Origin: Colius striatus
Taxonomy: Eukaryota > Chordata > Aves > Coliiformes > Coliidae
Assembly (NCBI RefSeq): GCF_028858725.1
Contig: NC_084776.1
Location: 4,588,001-4,652,000, forward strand
Direction: 5' to 3'
Length of the DNA: 64,000 bases
The position numbers and the translations under genes are program-made. The notes under the pieces are model-generated. The model had not been told where the DNA came from, searched no databases, and saw nothing but the letters and a program-made list of their open reading frames with translations. Positions 1-11,900 of the stretch are shown one piece after another (positions within the stretch are counted from its first letter, which is position 1; every line of letters begins with the position of its first letter).

Positions 1-3000
1 TGGCTTGGCTTTACCTATTGCTTTATTTTCCCCACAGCTCTGGATAACTGCAAGCTGAACATAACTCCAATTAAGCAGAGATGTACTGAATAGCATATTT
101 TTTCTTCCTCCTACAGTCCACAAAGTCTCTGCACTTGCTTGATACACAACTTGCTACATAATTGATTTTCCAGCTTTCTTGCCAAGAAAAGGAAATCAAA
201 GCAAGGTTTTTTTCTTTTTCATGTTTTGCAGAAGAAAACACACACAAATAGCTTTATGTTGAGCAAAATCTCATGTTTTGGAGCAGTTTCACTTGTTTGC
301 CAAGTATTTCAACTTGAATTTCATCAATAAAAAGCCAGCTTCAAATGGCAACAATCAAGATATCACCCTTTTAAAAAACCCCAAAAGGTGAAGTTAATTA
401 CATTCCTACTTTGTTGTTGTGCACACACACCTGAAGAATGGTTACATTCAGGGTCTAATTGTTATTACACACGTGCCTCAGACTGAATCCTCAAGTCAAT
501 GTGCTCGCCTGTACAGCACTTGAATCAGTCTCTGAAATTGAGGGTCCTGTCTCAAAGCTGATGTTCAGAGCTGTCCCTCTGCTCACTGGACACAGCTCTC
601 CTGTGGACAGACACAGTCTAACAAATTAGCACTCTTTGCTCAGACACAACTGGAGCTGATGGTGCATGGATCCAGAAGAAAGCACAAGGTTATATAGCAA
701 TTGTTATGGAGGCTGCATAAAGCCTGAAATAGTACCATATAAAAATTACACTGCCGTGAAACGTATTTTTATGTGATAAGATGGCTTTGCTCCCATCACA
801 AGACATTTGCTTTCATGACTCTCACAGTTCAAACAGGCTGGCCCAGCAAGCCAACACGAGGCCACCTCAGCTTCACAGGGTTATCAGGTAGCTCGTGGCC
901 ACATTAGATGCATCACTGAACACACAGGCTGATATGTTGGGCAACCAATCCAGCAAGTGAAACACGGTGCTGAAGAGCAAAACGTTCTTCAAACCTGAAC
1001 GAAGGCGGCCAGAACACCTAAACGAGGTGACTACGGGCTCCCACCTCCTCCCAGCTGGATGCAAAAGCTGACACCACTCCAGAGGAAGAAATTGGTTTGC
1101 TCACCACTTCTCATCCCACCAGGCTAACTGCCTCCCCACTCCAGGACAATTCCAATACTTCTAATGTTAAGACACCTAACAGGGAATGCCTCTATCATTT
1201 CTAAGCTTTTCACTTGACCCTCTAAAACCATAACACTATACCCAAACTAAATTGTTAAAGCAGCTTTAAAATCCAAAGAGTATGCTGTAATTCTTCCAGG
1301 ACCACGCCTTGTGCATTGACCTCATCTTCCTTACAGTATTTTGACCCCACAGCTCATTCCAGTCACTCATTCTGGGGCTGACATACTGCAGAACTGAGCT
1401 GGATGCAAAGCTTAGGAAGGAGCCCTACTATTTTAGCTTTTAGCTATACATAAAATGTGAAAACAGCATTCATAGTTGTACAGAAACACATTCCCTCCAA
1501 GTGAGGCCCTTCAACTATATCCTGAGTAAAAAGGGAGATGTATTATACAGTACTTTGTTTACACTAGCACTGCTGTTGTAAAACCATATGTTATAGTACT
1601 AGTGATTGTGTCTGACACTCTCTTCTATCATTCACGTACCTAATTACACCCTGCACTGAGTTAACTGTGTTCAGCACATGGATGAGTATTTATTCAGCAG
1701 CCTATGCAAGTATCTAGGTCTGAGATCACATGTGTCTCCCAAAATACTGCATCAGTTAGAAACTCATCTCTAGCTCTTGAGCGCACAGCCCGACTCAAAA
1801 ATCAAATCAGGGGTTTAATTTGGTTGTGAACATTAGCACTAAAATCAGATCAAATTAATAGGAAACTATACTGTCAGCTACACAGAGAATAGAAACAATC
1901 ACACTTATTTATCTAAACATTATAAGGCCATTGATTTTTTGCTGTTTTGCTGCACTGCTGCCAAGCACGAGTCAATTGTGTTCAATTGTAGGTAACGATG
2001 CAATTTAGAAACCAAGAAAAATTCTGTATTGGGGTTCACCACCACAAATACTACATGGCAGTGGCTTGCTCTCCCTCCAAGACTTGCTCTCCCCTGAAGT
2101 AATTTTGTATATGTCACTTTTCAAAGCTTAATCATATTAGGGAACAGAAGCAGTACGTGCCAGAAATCTGAAATCCTCCCGAGGATCTGCAAGAGCAAAT
2201 TTCTGGAAAACATGCAGCCGTGTGGCAGATGAAGAATGCTGATTTTACAACTTAACAGCACAGGTTGAACCAGGCATGGAGAGGGAGGAGGGGGAGAAAA
2301 AAATACATAGAAAATATCTGGTCTAGGCAGCTGAATGTTTGAACTTCCCCAGTTACACATGCTCCCTCCCGTACTGCACACAAAAGATGCAATACTGCTT
2401 CTGTGCTTCATCCATATGCTTTCCTCTTTACTTTTGCATTCAATGATAAGACAACACAGTATCACTGAAGCTGTACTGAATGCAAACACTGAGGTAGTTA
2501 TAAAACAGTCATTCAAATACCAAGAACTGCAAGCAGAATTGTTTGTTTTTCCTTTAGTCATTAAGAAGTTCCTATTTCAGATCACTGATTTTTATGGCAA
2601 AACACAGCAACAATCGATTCTTCACTGTATATAGAACCCTCTCAGAGCTCTTACCTTTGAAATGCAAACATGTTACGTAATGAATTAAACTCATGAGTGC
2701 ACAGCAGACCTACAGCTCTCTCTTCATAACAGTGCTTCAGAAAATGTTTGATTAACAGTAAGCACTAAGCCTGCTTTCTGTCAGCTGTCTAGAAATACAT
2801 GCTTAGTTTCAGAATATACCAAAAGGCTATTCTAAACATATTCACTGCTAGTTTGTATAGAATTAGGAAGGCTACAGTGACTGTACCTTGACTAATCCAT
2901 AAACTAAGTACCCCACTGTGCCATTTTAGAACTGCATTTATTCCAAGTCACTGCAAATCATACAAAATATCTGGGTCATTAACAAATAGAGTTTTATGGA

Positions 3001-6000
3001 GTTTATAAATGTGTGGCAGCCTTGCTGCTACCTAGAGAACCCTGTCACACAGGAGTGTTCTTTACATCCTTGTTACATCTAGGCAAATATGTTATTTGTT
3101 TCTTTCAGTAATTATTTCTAGGAAAGACAGGGAAGAAAAAGGTCATAACTTTTCTGCCTCTGTGTTGAAAATGGCAGTACTGCTTGGTAACACCCTAATA
3201 CTCTTCTTTCAATGTCTGAGTGCCAAAGTCTCTTTTTCTCTTGCCTACAGTTAAGTCCAGAGCATAACGCACATTACCGTGAAAAGATGAACTTGCCTCT
3301 GTCACCATGTACATCAATGTAAATTTGCAGTGATTCCATTAATTTCTGGGTGCAATCCTGAACTGCAGCACTCCATCTAGGAGCTTGAAATTCACCCTGA
3401 CCATTCATAAAGGCTTCATGTTGTCATACAGCGAAATTGCACTGCTACTCTTTACCAGAGAAGCTAGTTATGGGGTGGTTACAATGGAAGGGCTGTGTCT
3501 GGAGTATGACTCCATCAGGTGACCCTGGGAGACATCTCTGACCAAGTCAAAATGGAGCATCAGGACTGTCACTGAGCATAGCCAGCAGCTACAATCTACT
3601 ACCAGTTGCAGCACATGAGGTTGAAGCCTTTAATTTCAGCCCAGAATGCGGATGAATGTGACTAAAATTAGCAACAAACAGCTCCTTGTTTCAATATTTG
3701 GTCAAAAAAGTTAATTTGTTCATGTGAAATATATCAACTTGTTCACAGCTACTTCTGTTCTACATCACCACTAGTAAACCATTGACTTCAAGTGAATTTC
3801 TGTCTGCTCACAAGAATAATTGGGATTGGCCTATAGATTTTTATTAGCTGCTCAAGTTACCTCTCAGGTGTGACACTGCTTCAGGTTGATGAGCATCTGT
3901 TGATCTTACCATGCCAAACATTACTGTCTAAGCACATGTATGGTTTGCACACCTTCCCAAGGTGATTATGTATCTCAAAAAGAAGTCCTCAAGGTGTTCA
4001 GCATGTTTCACTGGTGGCTGGAAACTGAATGTAGAATTGAAATAGACTCTGGCATAATGAAACATCAACTGGTACTATCCTGAAACACATTCACACCATC
4101 CACTGCCAGAACTGGGGCTCGCTGAGCATGTCACTCACAATGCTCCTAGACACTCGGCTGCCAGTGCAACTATCTTCACAGTGCAAGGGAACCAGATGGA
4201 GAGCGACTCTTGGCATTTTTCAATGTTATGGGAAGTGTTTCTTCAGCTGGTGAGTACATGCCATGCAGTCAAGTCGCTTTGGAAACAGCCCTTCACATCT
4301 TTCTTCAGCTTTCTCCACAAACAGCAAACAGACCATTCAAGAAGAAAGCAAGTCCCAAGCCTGCTATTTTTAAGCACTGAACCAAAGGTCTCAGCAAGGA
4401 GTTTTTGTTGTCAGTGGAGACAAAGCAGCACCTCTGAAGGATTTATTTCATCCTTGGGTCCTGTCACACCCTCTGAGTGTTCAATTACTCATCAGTGACC
4501 ATGGCAGAAGATTAATTTAGACAAGCCAGTTAAATGCCTGCAGTCAGATGGGATGAACAGAGGTCAAAATGCCAAACTGCTTAAAAGCTCAAGTTCCACA
4601 ACTATTTGTACAGGCAAGCAGTGCTTGACAGCTAGCCTGGTCTGCTATTAATTCAGGCACCACAGAAGGAATTTAGAGACGTGATTCTGCTCCTGGCTCT
4701 ATCAAATTAACATCTACAAGTAACCTCTTCCTCTAGTTGAACCACATGTAGTGTAGATCACAGCAAATGTTTGCAAGCAAACTTGCTAGAAGTGCTTCCA
4801 CAGCCAAAACACCTTAAAGAGCTGCTCTGAGGCAATGGCTATTCTGCTGAAGGGGACTCTCAATGGCTGCATGGCAAGAAGAGGATTTCAGTGTGCGTGG
4901 GAAAGGCAGAATGGGATGAGGTACAGTAGTGATGGTGTGGGCTTAAAGAAGAAAACAATAGAATCAAGCTATTAGAAGCAGAGGTCTCAAAAGCTCACTA
5001 AAAGTAAAACAGTAAAAAAGTTAATCAGAAATGTTGCAGTTCATGATTTTAACTATACAGGTAAGGACTGCTTTGCTTGAACAGAAAGCTTCTGCCTTGC
5101 TGCAATACTTTGCCTTGGGGCGGTTTTCAGGAGGTTGTTATCTTTCAGGAATGATAAACTTCAGCATGTTGACTACACACATGTACACACACATACACAA
5201 AGAATAAAGAAAAAAGAAAGCAAAACAAAAAATCAGAAAAGGGTGAATCCCCTACATAGTTCAAGTCACCAGCCCTACTGAAGCTAGTGTTAAACATTTA
5301 GAGTCCAGATTTTGGATGGTGGTGGCTCTGAGGAGGCAGAGAAGTGGAAATTGCGTGCATCAAGTTGGCACAACTGAAGGGACAGATTACAGAATCTTAA
5401 GGGTTGGAAGGGACCTTAAAAGATCATCTAGTCCAATGCCCTTGCCAGAGCAGGACCACCTAGAGTAGGTCACAGGAACCCATCCAGATGGGTTTTGAAT
5501 GTCTCCAGATACTCTCTCATTTCATGAACATAATCCTTGTTGGTAAGAGTCAGAGTTATTCAGGTCACAATGCTACAAAATAGGGTCCTTCCTGTCAACA
5601 GATGAATTACTTAAACATAAGGTGGAAATAACTTACACATAAGGGAAAATTAGTCTTTCACTGATGCAAACAGACAGATTTCTTTTGAATGTAAGGGGAG
5701 TTGAGGTGGACCAGGTTCAAAGTTCTAATGTGTTAAAGGGAACTGCTGTCTAGCAGTGTCTCCTCAGTTTAATTTCATGAGACATTCTCACTGAGATGAT
5801 TAGGTTCCTGCAGATGCAAGGTTGAAAGCACTATGCTGTATGGAAGAATAGATTCTCATCATCTCCAAACATCAGCTGTGATTTATCATACATAAAGTTC
5901 ATTTTTAACAGGTCTTAAAACCAGACTAGCTCACCTACAGTGGTTGTTCTACAGTAAATCTGCACTTGGAAAATTGATTCTGTATTTCTCTAGCAAGCCT

Positions 6001-8091
6001 CTTTTGGTGATTTACAAATCCCATTTACCCAACTGACACATGCTCCTTTGAAGTCAAGGGACTGCTAGCCAGTGACTACAACAGTAACCAGAGTAAGTTA
6101 TGTTATAACCCTGAGAGATACATAAATAATGTTCCGGTTTTGCAAACATCTTACTGAACACTGTCAGTTACAACTGAATGAAGGACAAAGAATGCATTTC
6201 TCAACACCAATTCTCTCTCCTGTGCCTGCCCTGTAAGCCAACCCATCTTGAAATCTAGATACTACCACTGGTAAGTGCTGCTTTACTACTGTTGACACTG
6301 TTGAGATTTCCAGTTTTCTCTTCCTTTCCAATCTATTTAAATATTTTCCAGCTAACACATGCCAATTCACTCTAAGCTTATGAGATCACCATCTGAATCC
6401 TCCCTTGCATCTTACAGAACCTACTTCTCTCTCACAACCTTTGAGATTTCTAAAACCAAAAAGGATTGTTATGACCATGAATGCCATCCTGCTGCAAAAC
6501 AGCTGGTTGAATTTGACCAGCTTTCCTCAGTGCTGCAAGAGAAAGCCACTGATCGGCCTCTAAATGAATGCAGAAGTGCAAAAAAGCAAAATCTGACAGT
6601 GTGTCTGGCAGTAAGGATTTAAAAATATTTCTATTAGTTTATATATAAAACTATACAACTTATAAAGAGACAAATAAAACCAGAAGTCAATAAAGCTCTC
6701 TACTATTACTCATTTCTCCTCCTTATTTTGCTGGTTAAAACAAGAAACTCCATCTTCTCATTAAGAAAATGCTTAACAGACTTGTGACTATTTGCAAGCA
6801 ATAAGCCTTCTGTCTCCTGGTCTTCTGATTTCATTCACAAGCTGTGTTTCATTACCAGCAGTGAGCCAGAAATAAGTCATTTGCTCCAACAATTACTGCA
6901 AATCCACTCTGGGTTTGATGCCTCTTTGGCATCCCTTTACAAACTACCGTTTTATTGGCTCCTCACATTAATTTGTTTTATTGTACTTTAAAAGGTTGGC
7001 TGATACTGGTTTTCTGAATCTTAATCCTCATCCCAACTCCATGCCATGCCTCCCTGGGCCCCAAAATTGCTGAGGTATTTTGTGAAACATCAAACAGTTC
7101 AATGCAATATCCTGAGAGTTCTCCCGGGAAAAGCGTTTCTTGCTCGTTCATTTCACGGGAGCTGCAGCCCTTGACTGAATCACTTAAGGAAACTGTTTCA
7201 AACCAAAGGCATGTCATTACCCTCATAGCCACTGGCCTGAATCCCACTCTCATTTACACTGTCATGGATATACAGTGGTCCCACTGACGCAACGGCTCCA
7301 GCGAGACCAGTGGCACGACTCCAGTTTTACGCTGTGTCACTGAAGGGCTGGATGGAGTCCTCGTTTCCAGGACCACCTGGAAGTTTGAGGGTGCCCCTGA
7401 GCTGGTGTGTCCTGGACTGTTCAGACCCTGATACGTTTTACCTGGCCATTTCACAGGCCAGGCAGTGCCAGTAACACACAGATGGCAGCCCTGGCTTGGC
7501 TCCCAATACCCCACAAAGCCTGGTACCCTGGTGAGGAGGCAGCTCAACCAGGACGGAGAAAACACATACTGTCACCAGAATAAACGCATCTCCCTGAATG
7601 GTACAGCGGCCCTCGAGCGCTCCCTGCACCGGGATGGCCCTGGGAAGGGGACTGGAGAGGGATCGGTCCCTTCACCCCAGGGGACCGGCAGCCAGGTCAG
7701 CCGGGGAATGTGAGCCCCGCTGAAGGAGGCTCCGGGACCCCCTGAGGGAAGGAGGGATCTGGGGAAGATTCTGCGGGAAAGGGGTGAGCGACCGGGTGGC
7801 CCTGAGGTAGGGATGCTCCAGGCCGTTTTGGGGAACACCCCCGAGAGGGACGGGGGGTGTCCGAGCCGCCCTGAGCGAAGAGGGTCTGAGCCGTCCTGAG
7901 GGGCGGAGGCGGCGGCTCCCTGTGGGTCGAGAGGAACCCGGGCCGCTACGAGGGCGGGTGGGCGGCCGTGGCGGGGTGTAGCCGGGCAGAGCCGCGGCCC
8001 CGCTCCCCGCACAGCGACGGCAGCAGGTGGAAGTTGCGCGGCTGCCGGGGCAGAGGGCCCTGCCGGGCGGCACCGGCGCTCGCCCCCTCAC
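1..8091 (-). other. Probable start of intron 1 of the RAB11FIP4-type gene; no exon recognised
   Basis: This stretch lies downstream of the first coding exon at 8092-8226 on the minus strand. I looked on the minus strand for the expected second exon (human continues with a KLVKYLDPNDLGRINF-type segment) and did not find it, so intron 1 probably runs past the window edge. The stretch is AT-rich except for the CpG-rich last 500 bases. It holds one CR1 fragment near 5.39 kb. The longer open frames (for example 2121-2561 minus and 4181-4498 plus) have no recognisable domain and no splice context, and I treat them as chance. Confidence 0.5.
5385..5535 (-). repeat. CR1 LINE fragment (3' end, minus orientation)
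   Basis: The plus strand reads as the reverse complement of a CR1 3' end. It opens with the short terminal motif (ACAGAATCTTAAGGGTTGG) and continues with GGAAGGGACCTTAAAAGATC and a block like ATCTAGTCCAATGCCC. These are typical of sauropsid CR1 tails. The 5' side of the element is lost, as is usual for CR1. The inner boundary near 5535 is approximate. Confidence 0.85.
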
Positions 8092-8226
8092 CTCATCTCC
8101 TTGGCCGAACTGCAGACCCAGGGCGATGAAGTGCTCCACCCGGATGAAGCCGTCCGCATCCTCGTCGCACACGTCGAAAACCTCCTTGAGCTTCCGCAAG
8201 AACCGCAGCAGACTCGCCGGCTCCAT
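8092..8226 (-). CDS. RAB11FIP4: RAB11FIP4-type Rab11 effector, first coding exon only (partial)
   Basis: This exon encodes about 45 residues starting MEPASLLRFLRKLKEVFDV and ending FGQGDE, directly followed by a GTGAGG donor at phase 0. The family recruits Rab11/Arf GTPases to recycling endosomes and the cytokinetic midbody. The part seen is the N-terminal EF-hand-like segment; its loop DEDADGFIRVEH has D at positions 1, 3 and 5, G at 6 and I at 8, but H instead of the usual E at position 12. Human RAB11FIP4 has the same exon end (LGLRFGQGEE). An in-frame ATG nine bases upstream (8235) would add MPA; I prefer the inner one because it matches the fish-type start as I remember it. The remaining exons, including the Rab-binding domain, lie outside the window. 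The RAB11FIP3 paralogue is a less likely alternative. Confidence 0.78.
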
Positions 8227-8508
8227 CGCGGGCATTAGCTGGAGGCCAGCGGCACGGCCGCGGCCGCAGCAGCCATGATCGCCCGCGCCTTCAGCGGGTG
8301 CGTGACAGCAGCTCCGGGGAGCGGGGCGGGAGGGGACGGCGAGGAGCGGAGAGGGATGGAGGGAGGGATGGAAGAGAGCAGAGAGAGGCGGCGAGCCCCG
8401 GGCGGAGGGAAGGAGCGAGGGAAAGGAGAACAATAGGGCAGCGCTGGAGGATGGGGAGGGAGAGGGAGGGAGGGAGGTGGGAACCCGCGCTCGGCAGGGG
8501 CGCGGCCG

Positions 8509-8522
8509 CCGCCAGGGGGCGC
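8509..8522 (+). promoter_or_regulatory. CTCF-type core motif
   Basis: The bases CCGCCAGGGGGCGC fit the CTCF core CCASYAGRKGGCRS except for G instead of A at position 3, where CTCF tolerates G. It lies about 280 bp upstream of the RAB11FIP4-type start codon, in the CpG island. Occupancy cannot be seen from sequence. Confidence 0.5.
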
Positions 8523-8602
8523 CGCGGTGACGGGAGAGCGGTGCGGGAGGGGAGCTGTGTGGGCGCGGGGCCGCGCCCGGGCGTGAGGGCGGAATGAGAG
8601 AC

Positions 8603-8696
8603 GGGGACAGCGACACGGACACGGACACGGACACGCACAGCGACACGGACAGCGACACGCACAGGGACACGCACAGGGACACGGACAGGGACACGG
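8603..8696 (+). repeat. GACACG-type hexamer minisatellite
   Basis: About 94 bases consist of imperfect six-base units, GACACG alternating with GACAGC, GACAGG and CACAGG variants. The array lies upstream of the RAB11FIP4-type first exon and produces low-complexity open frames on both strands (DT/DS-rich on plus, SV-rich on minus). These frames are an effect of the repeat and not evidence for a gene. Confidence 0.85.
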
Positions 8697-8960
8697 CCAG
8701 CCTGGGCCAGCTGCGAGGGGCAGCTTCCCTGCCAAGGAAAAGCGGCACACGAGGAGGGAACGGGGCAGGGGAGTGAGGGAGACGGGATGGAGGAGAGCAC
8801 GCCCCGCTCCTGCCACGGGAACGGCAGCCCTGGCATCCTGTGGGGTCCGTTCGCAGTCCCTGCACTGCTCCACACCACAGTCCTCCTCCTGCCACTCCAG
8901 ATAAAACACGTCACGCTACAGTTCTCCCGAGAAAAAAGACATTGCCCCTGGTCTGAAGAA

Positions 8961-11900
8961 GTCCAGGGTAGGGGGAAGAAAAGCAGAGGAGAGTTTAGGG
9001 GCAATTGAGAGAAGAAGGACAAGCAGAGCTGCCTCTGCTCCGTTGGGTTCCAGTGATCCCACAGAGCCCCTCCTCATGGCTGGGTTTGGCTGAGGACAGA
9101 CACTGCACCCACGCTTTAATGAGACATAGCTCTAATGAAGGGATGTCCCTGCTTTTACAGGATTCCTTATTACAGCCTTCTGCAACTGCTGTGTTCCATG
9201 CACTGGGTTTTAATTTGATCTCTCTGCTCTGTCCCTTTTCTTACTCGTTTTTTTTAACTGCTTTTTAAGCCCACAGCTGTGAGCTGCCAGGGAGGAGATG
9301 AGGAATGGTTCTGGTTCCTGCATTGTGCCTCAGACCAGGAGTGACAGGACAACATCTTGGCAAGGACAGAGCACTGGCTGAGTCAGGCTCAAGTGCTTAC
9401 TGCCTCTGCCAGCACTTTCCCACAGTGGTTGCTGAGCACAGGTGACCATCCATCACTGAATGGTGTTCTGTAGGTGATGGATAGAGCTGTTCATTTCAAA
9501 TGACCATGAAAGCGCAGCAGGTTTTGAACTGAGACAGTATCCATTTGTTTCTTGCAGTGACAGAGGTCTATATGGCCCTTAGCAACCCTGAAAAACCCAT
9601 GATTAGAGAAAGTTAGTCAGATTCATCTCTTTCCTATGAATCAATAGGAGTGTTCTCCTCAGGAAGTTTTATTTCTTCAGGCAAGAGTCTCTTACCCCTT
9701 TCTTTGTACAGATTTAGGATTCAGGAAGAAGCTGACTTGACAGCCCTGTAGGCTATAAGTCAGCTGTCAATCACCAACACAATGACAGCACACACCTCAC
9801 TAACAGTACTGCTCCCCACATATCCACTCTCTGACACAGATAAGGAGCTAGTTCCACAGCCCCTGCCACCTTGACCTTCCTTGAGCTTTACAAGTAGTAC
9901 AGGAGAGTTCTCCTTTTCCCTTAGGGATGTACAAAAGCATCTTTCCAGACTGCAGGAAAAAAAGATCAAAAAGAAATTCCAAGTGCAGAGATCAGATATG
10001 GCCCTTGGGAAGCAAAGAGTTTATGAAGAGATGTGAGATCTGAAAGAGAAAACGGAAGCAAAATGTTTGATCACCAAATTTCTCTGAAGCTGTCTAGTTA
10101 GAGCAGGATTCTTAAGATGTGGGGATGTTTAGCTTTTATCTTGGGACCCCTGAACTCATCTTCAAGTTGTGCACAACCCTCATGGGCAGCTATTCAAAGT
10201 GTTAAAAAATCTGTGAGCTGGTACCCCTCAAAGTTATAGGAAGTGATTCCACACCTGTGTTGAATCAGCTACTGTTAGATAACTGCTCTGAAGTGGATTT
10301 CAACCTCTTCAAAACTGCAGAGCATATCTGTGTCAATGTCCCATCATGTTTGCTGAGATTGCCTCAGAGTGCCTCCCTGCACCATGTGACTCACCTTTCT
10401 GTGTGCAGGTGGGCAGCTTTACCATTCCAGACAGCAAAGTGGAGTCACATTTACTGTTGTGGGAGGGGAAAATAAAAGAGAATATATTTATCCCTCTTTG
10501 CTATGACCAGAAGAGGAATTCATGCACCTCAGAGGAGTCATGCTCTGGTTCATGGAATGAAGTTAACTTCTGCTGTCTCTCCTTTATCTTCTGCTGGCAG
10601 TAGAAGGAACTTGGTCAAGTAGCAAATAACTAGCAACAATTATTTAGACCAAATCTATCATCATTAAAATCTGTGTCATTCTTGCATTAATTTTAAGGGG
10701 GGATGGAAAGGGGGAAAAAAATAGCTTCAGGAATAGACACTACCATTTGGAGAGCTAGCACTGAAGGTAAAGAACTGCCACAGATAGATTGAGTGCCAGA
10801 GAGCACTGGAATCAAGCTGTTAGGGAAGCTGAAGAAGCTGTCATTGTAGACAGCTGAATATTTTGAGCAAAATCTGACAATAGAGAGATGATTTGACAGC
10901 ACTGAATGTGGGAGAATTGGGATGTGAGATGCTGTCAATAAAGATCCAGCATCTGAAAGCTGGGGCTGCCCCAACTGTGCTGAAGTCAGGACACCAAGCT
11001 GAACACGTGCCTCACATTTTTCTGGGCAACTGTGCTGGCAAGGTACAGTTTGCAAGGCTGAACCAGGGAAAAGGTCAATTTTTGTTGCCCCTGGATGTAG
11101 CTGGCATTGCTCCCTGCTGATCTCTGCTTCTTCAGTTCTAGGTAGAACATGTCTACTAGTACTAGTGGGCTGTTTTTCCTCACTGGTATATCAAACTAGT
11201 GTTTAATCAGAGGTGTTTGACAACTACTTTGTCTTGTTCAATATGTGGAATAAATATTTGACATGCTGCAAATCCAGTTTTCTGAACTTGAAAGGTGACT
11301 AGTGGTGGTGCTATGGTATTTGCCTGCTAAGGATAAATAGATCAAGAGGAAACATCTTGTTGAATACTACAGGCCACAGCTGTCATTTGCAGGATTTCTT
11401 TACAAACAGATGCTTTTCCATCAATGTCACTGCCACTTACATAGCAAATTGTAATCTGGTGTCAGAAACAGCACCTAAGGCCTCCATTTCCCAAAGCTGA
11501 TGACCTTATCTGCAATTCTGGTTGTGTTCCAGTATATAGTAACAACATCTTGAGACCCATCCTCTTCAAACAGCTCTGTGGCACCATTTCTCTTTATTGC
11601 ATACACAATGCAACCCTCATTGAATATTTGGCTTCTACTGTATTTTGAATCAATTCCTGTTTCCCATTGACTACTAGAGCTCTGTTTAGCAATATAACAG
11701 ATGTGCTTTATCAGTTGGATATTCTATTTAAGTGTCATAAAGAATAGGTAACAGGGAGCAAGAACTAGCTCTTGCTCTGACCAGAAACTTCAAATACTTA
11801 ATTAATATTATTAATACTTAATATTAATTAATTACTTAAATTCTTAAAATATTGCTTAAGAGGTAATGGACTTTTCTCAGGCTAGCTTCATTAGGTGTGG

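Larger units (their letters stand above)
7600..8960 (-). promoter_or_regulatory. CpG-island promoter region of the RAB11FIP4-type gene
   Basis: The base composition changes abruptly to GC-rich with dense CpG around the first coding exon at 8092-8226. The upstream side (8290-8500) is strongly purine-rich on the plus strand, with repeated GGGAGGGA units. A good CTCF-type core lies at 8509-8522 and a GACACG-type minisatellite at 8603-8696. The transcription start was not located; no TATA box is apparent, as expected for a CpG-island promoter. Confidence 0.6.

Noticed and set aside
2121-2561. 146-codon open frame on the minus strand in the RAB11FIP4-type intron
   Set aside because: No domain, unusual composition with many C/S/F residues, no splice or start context; best explained as chance.
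4181-4498. 105-codon plus-strand frame
   Set aside because: No recognisable family and no flanking gene structure.
7672-8895. 407-codon minus-strand frame over the RAB11FIP4 CpG island
   Set aside because: Only 8092-8226 is a supported exon. The rest is GC-rich DNA with few stops plus the GACACG repeat.
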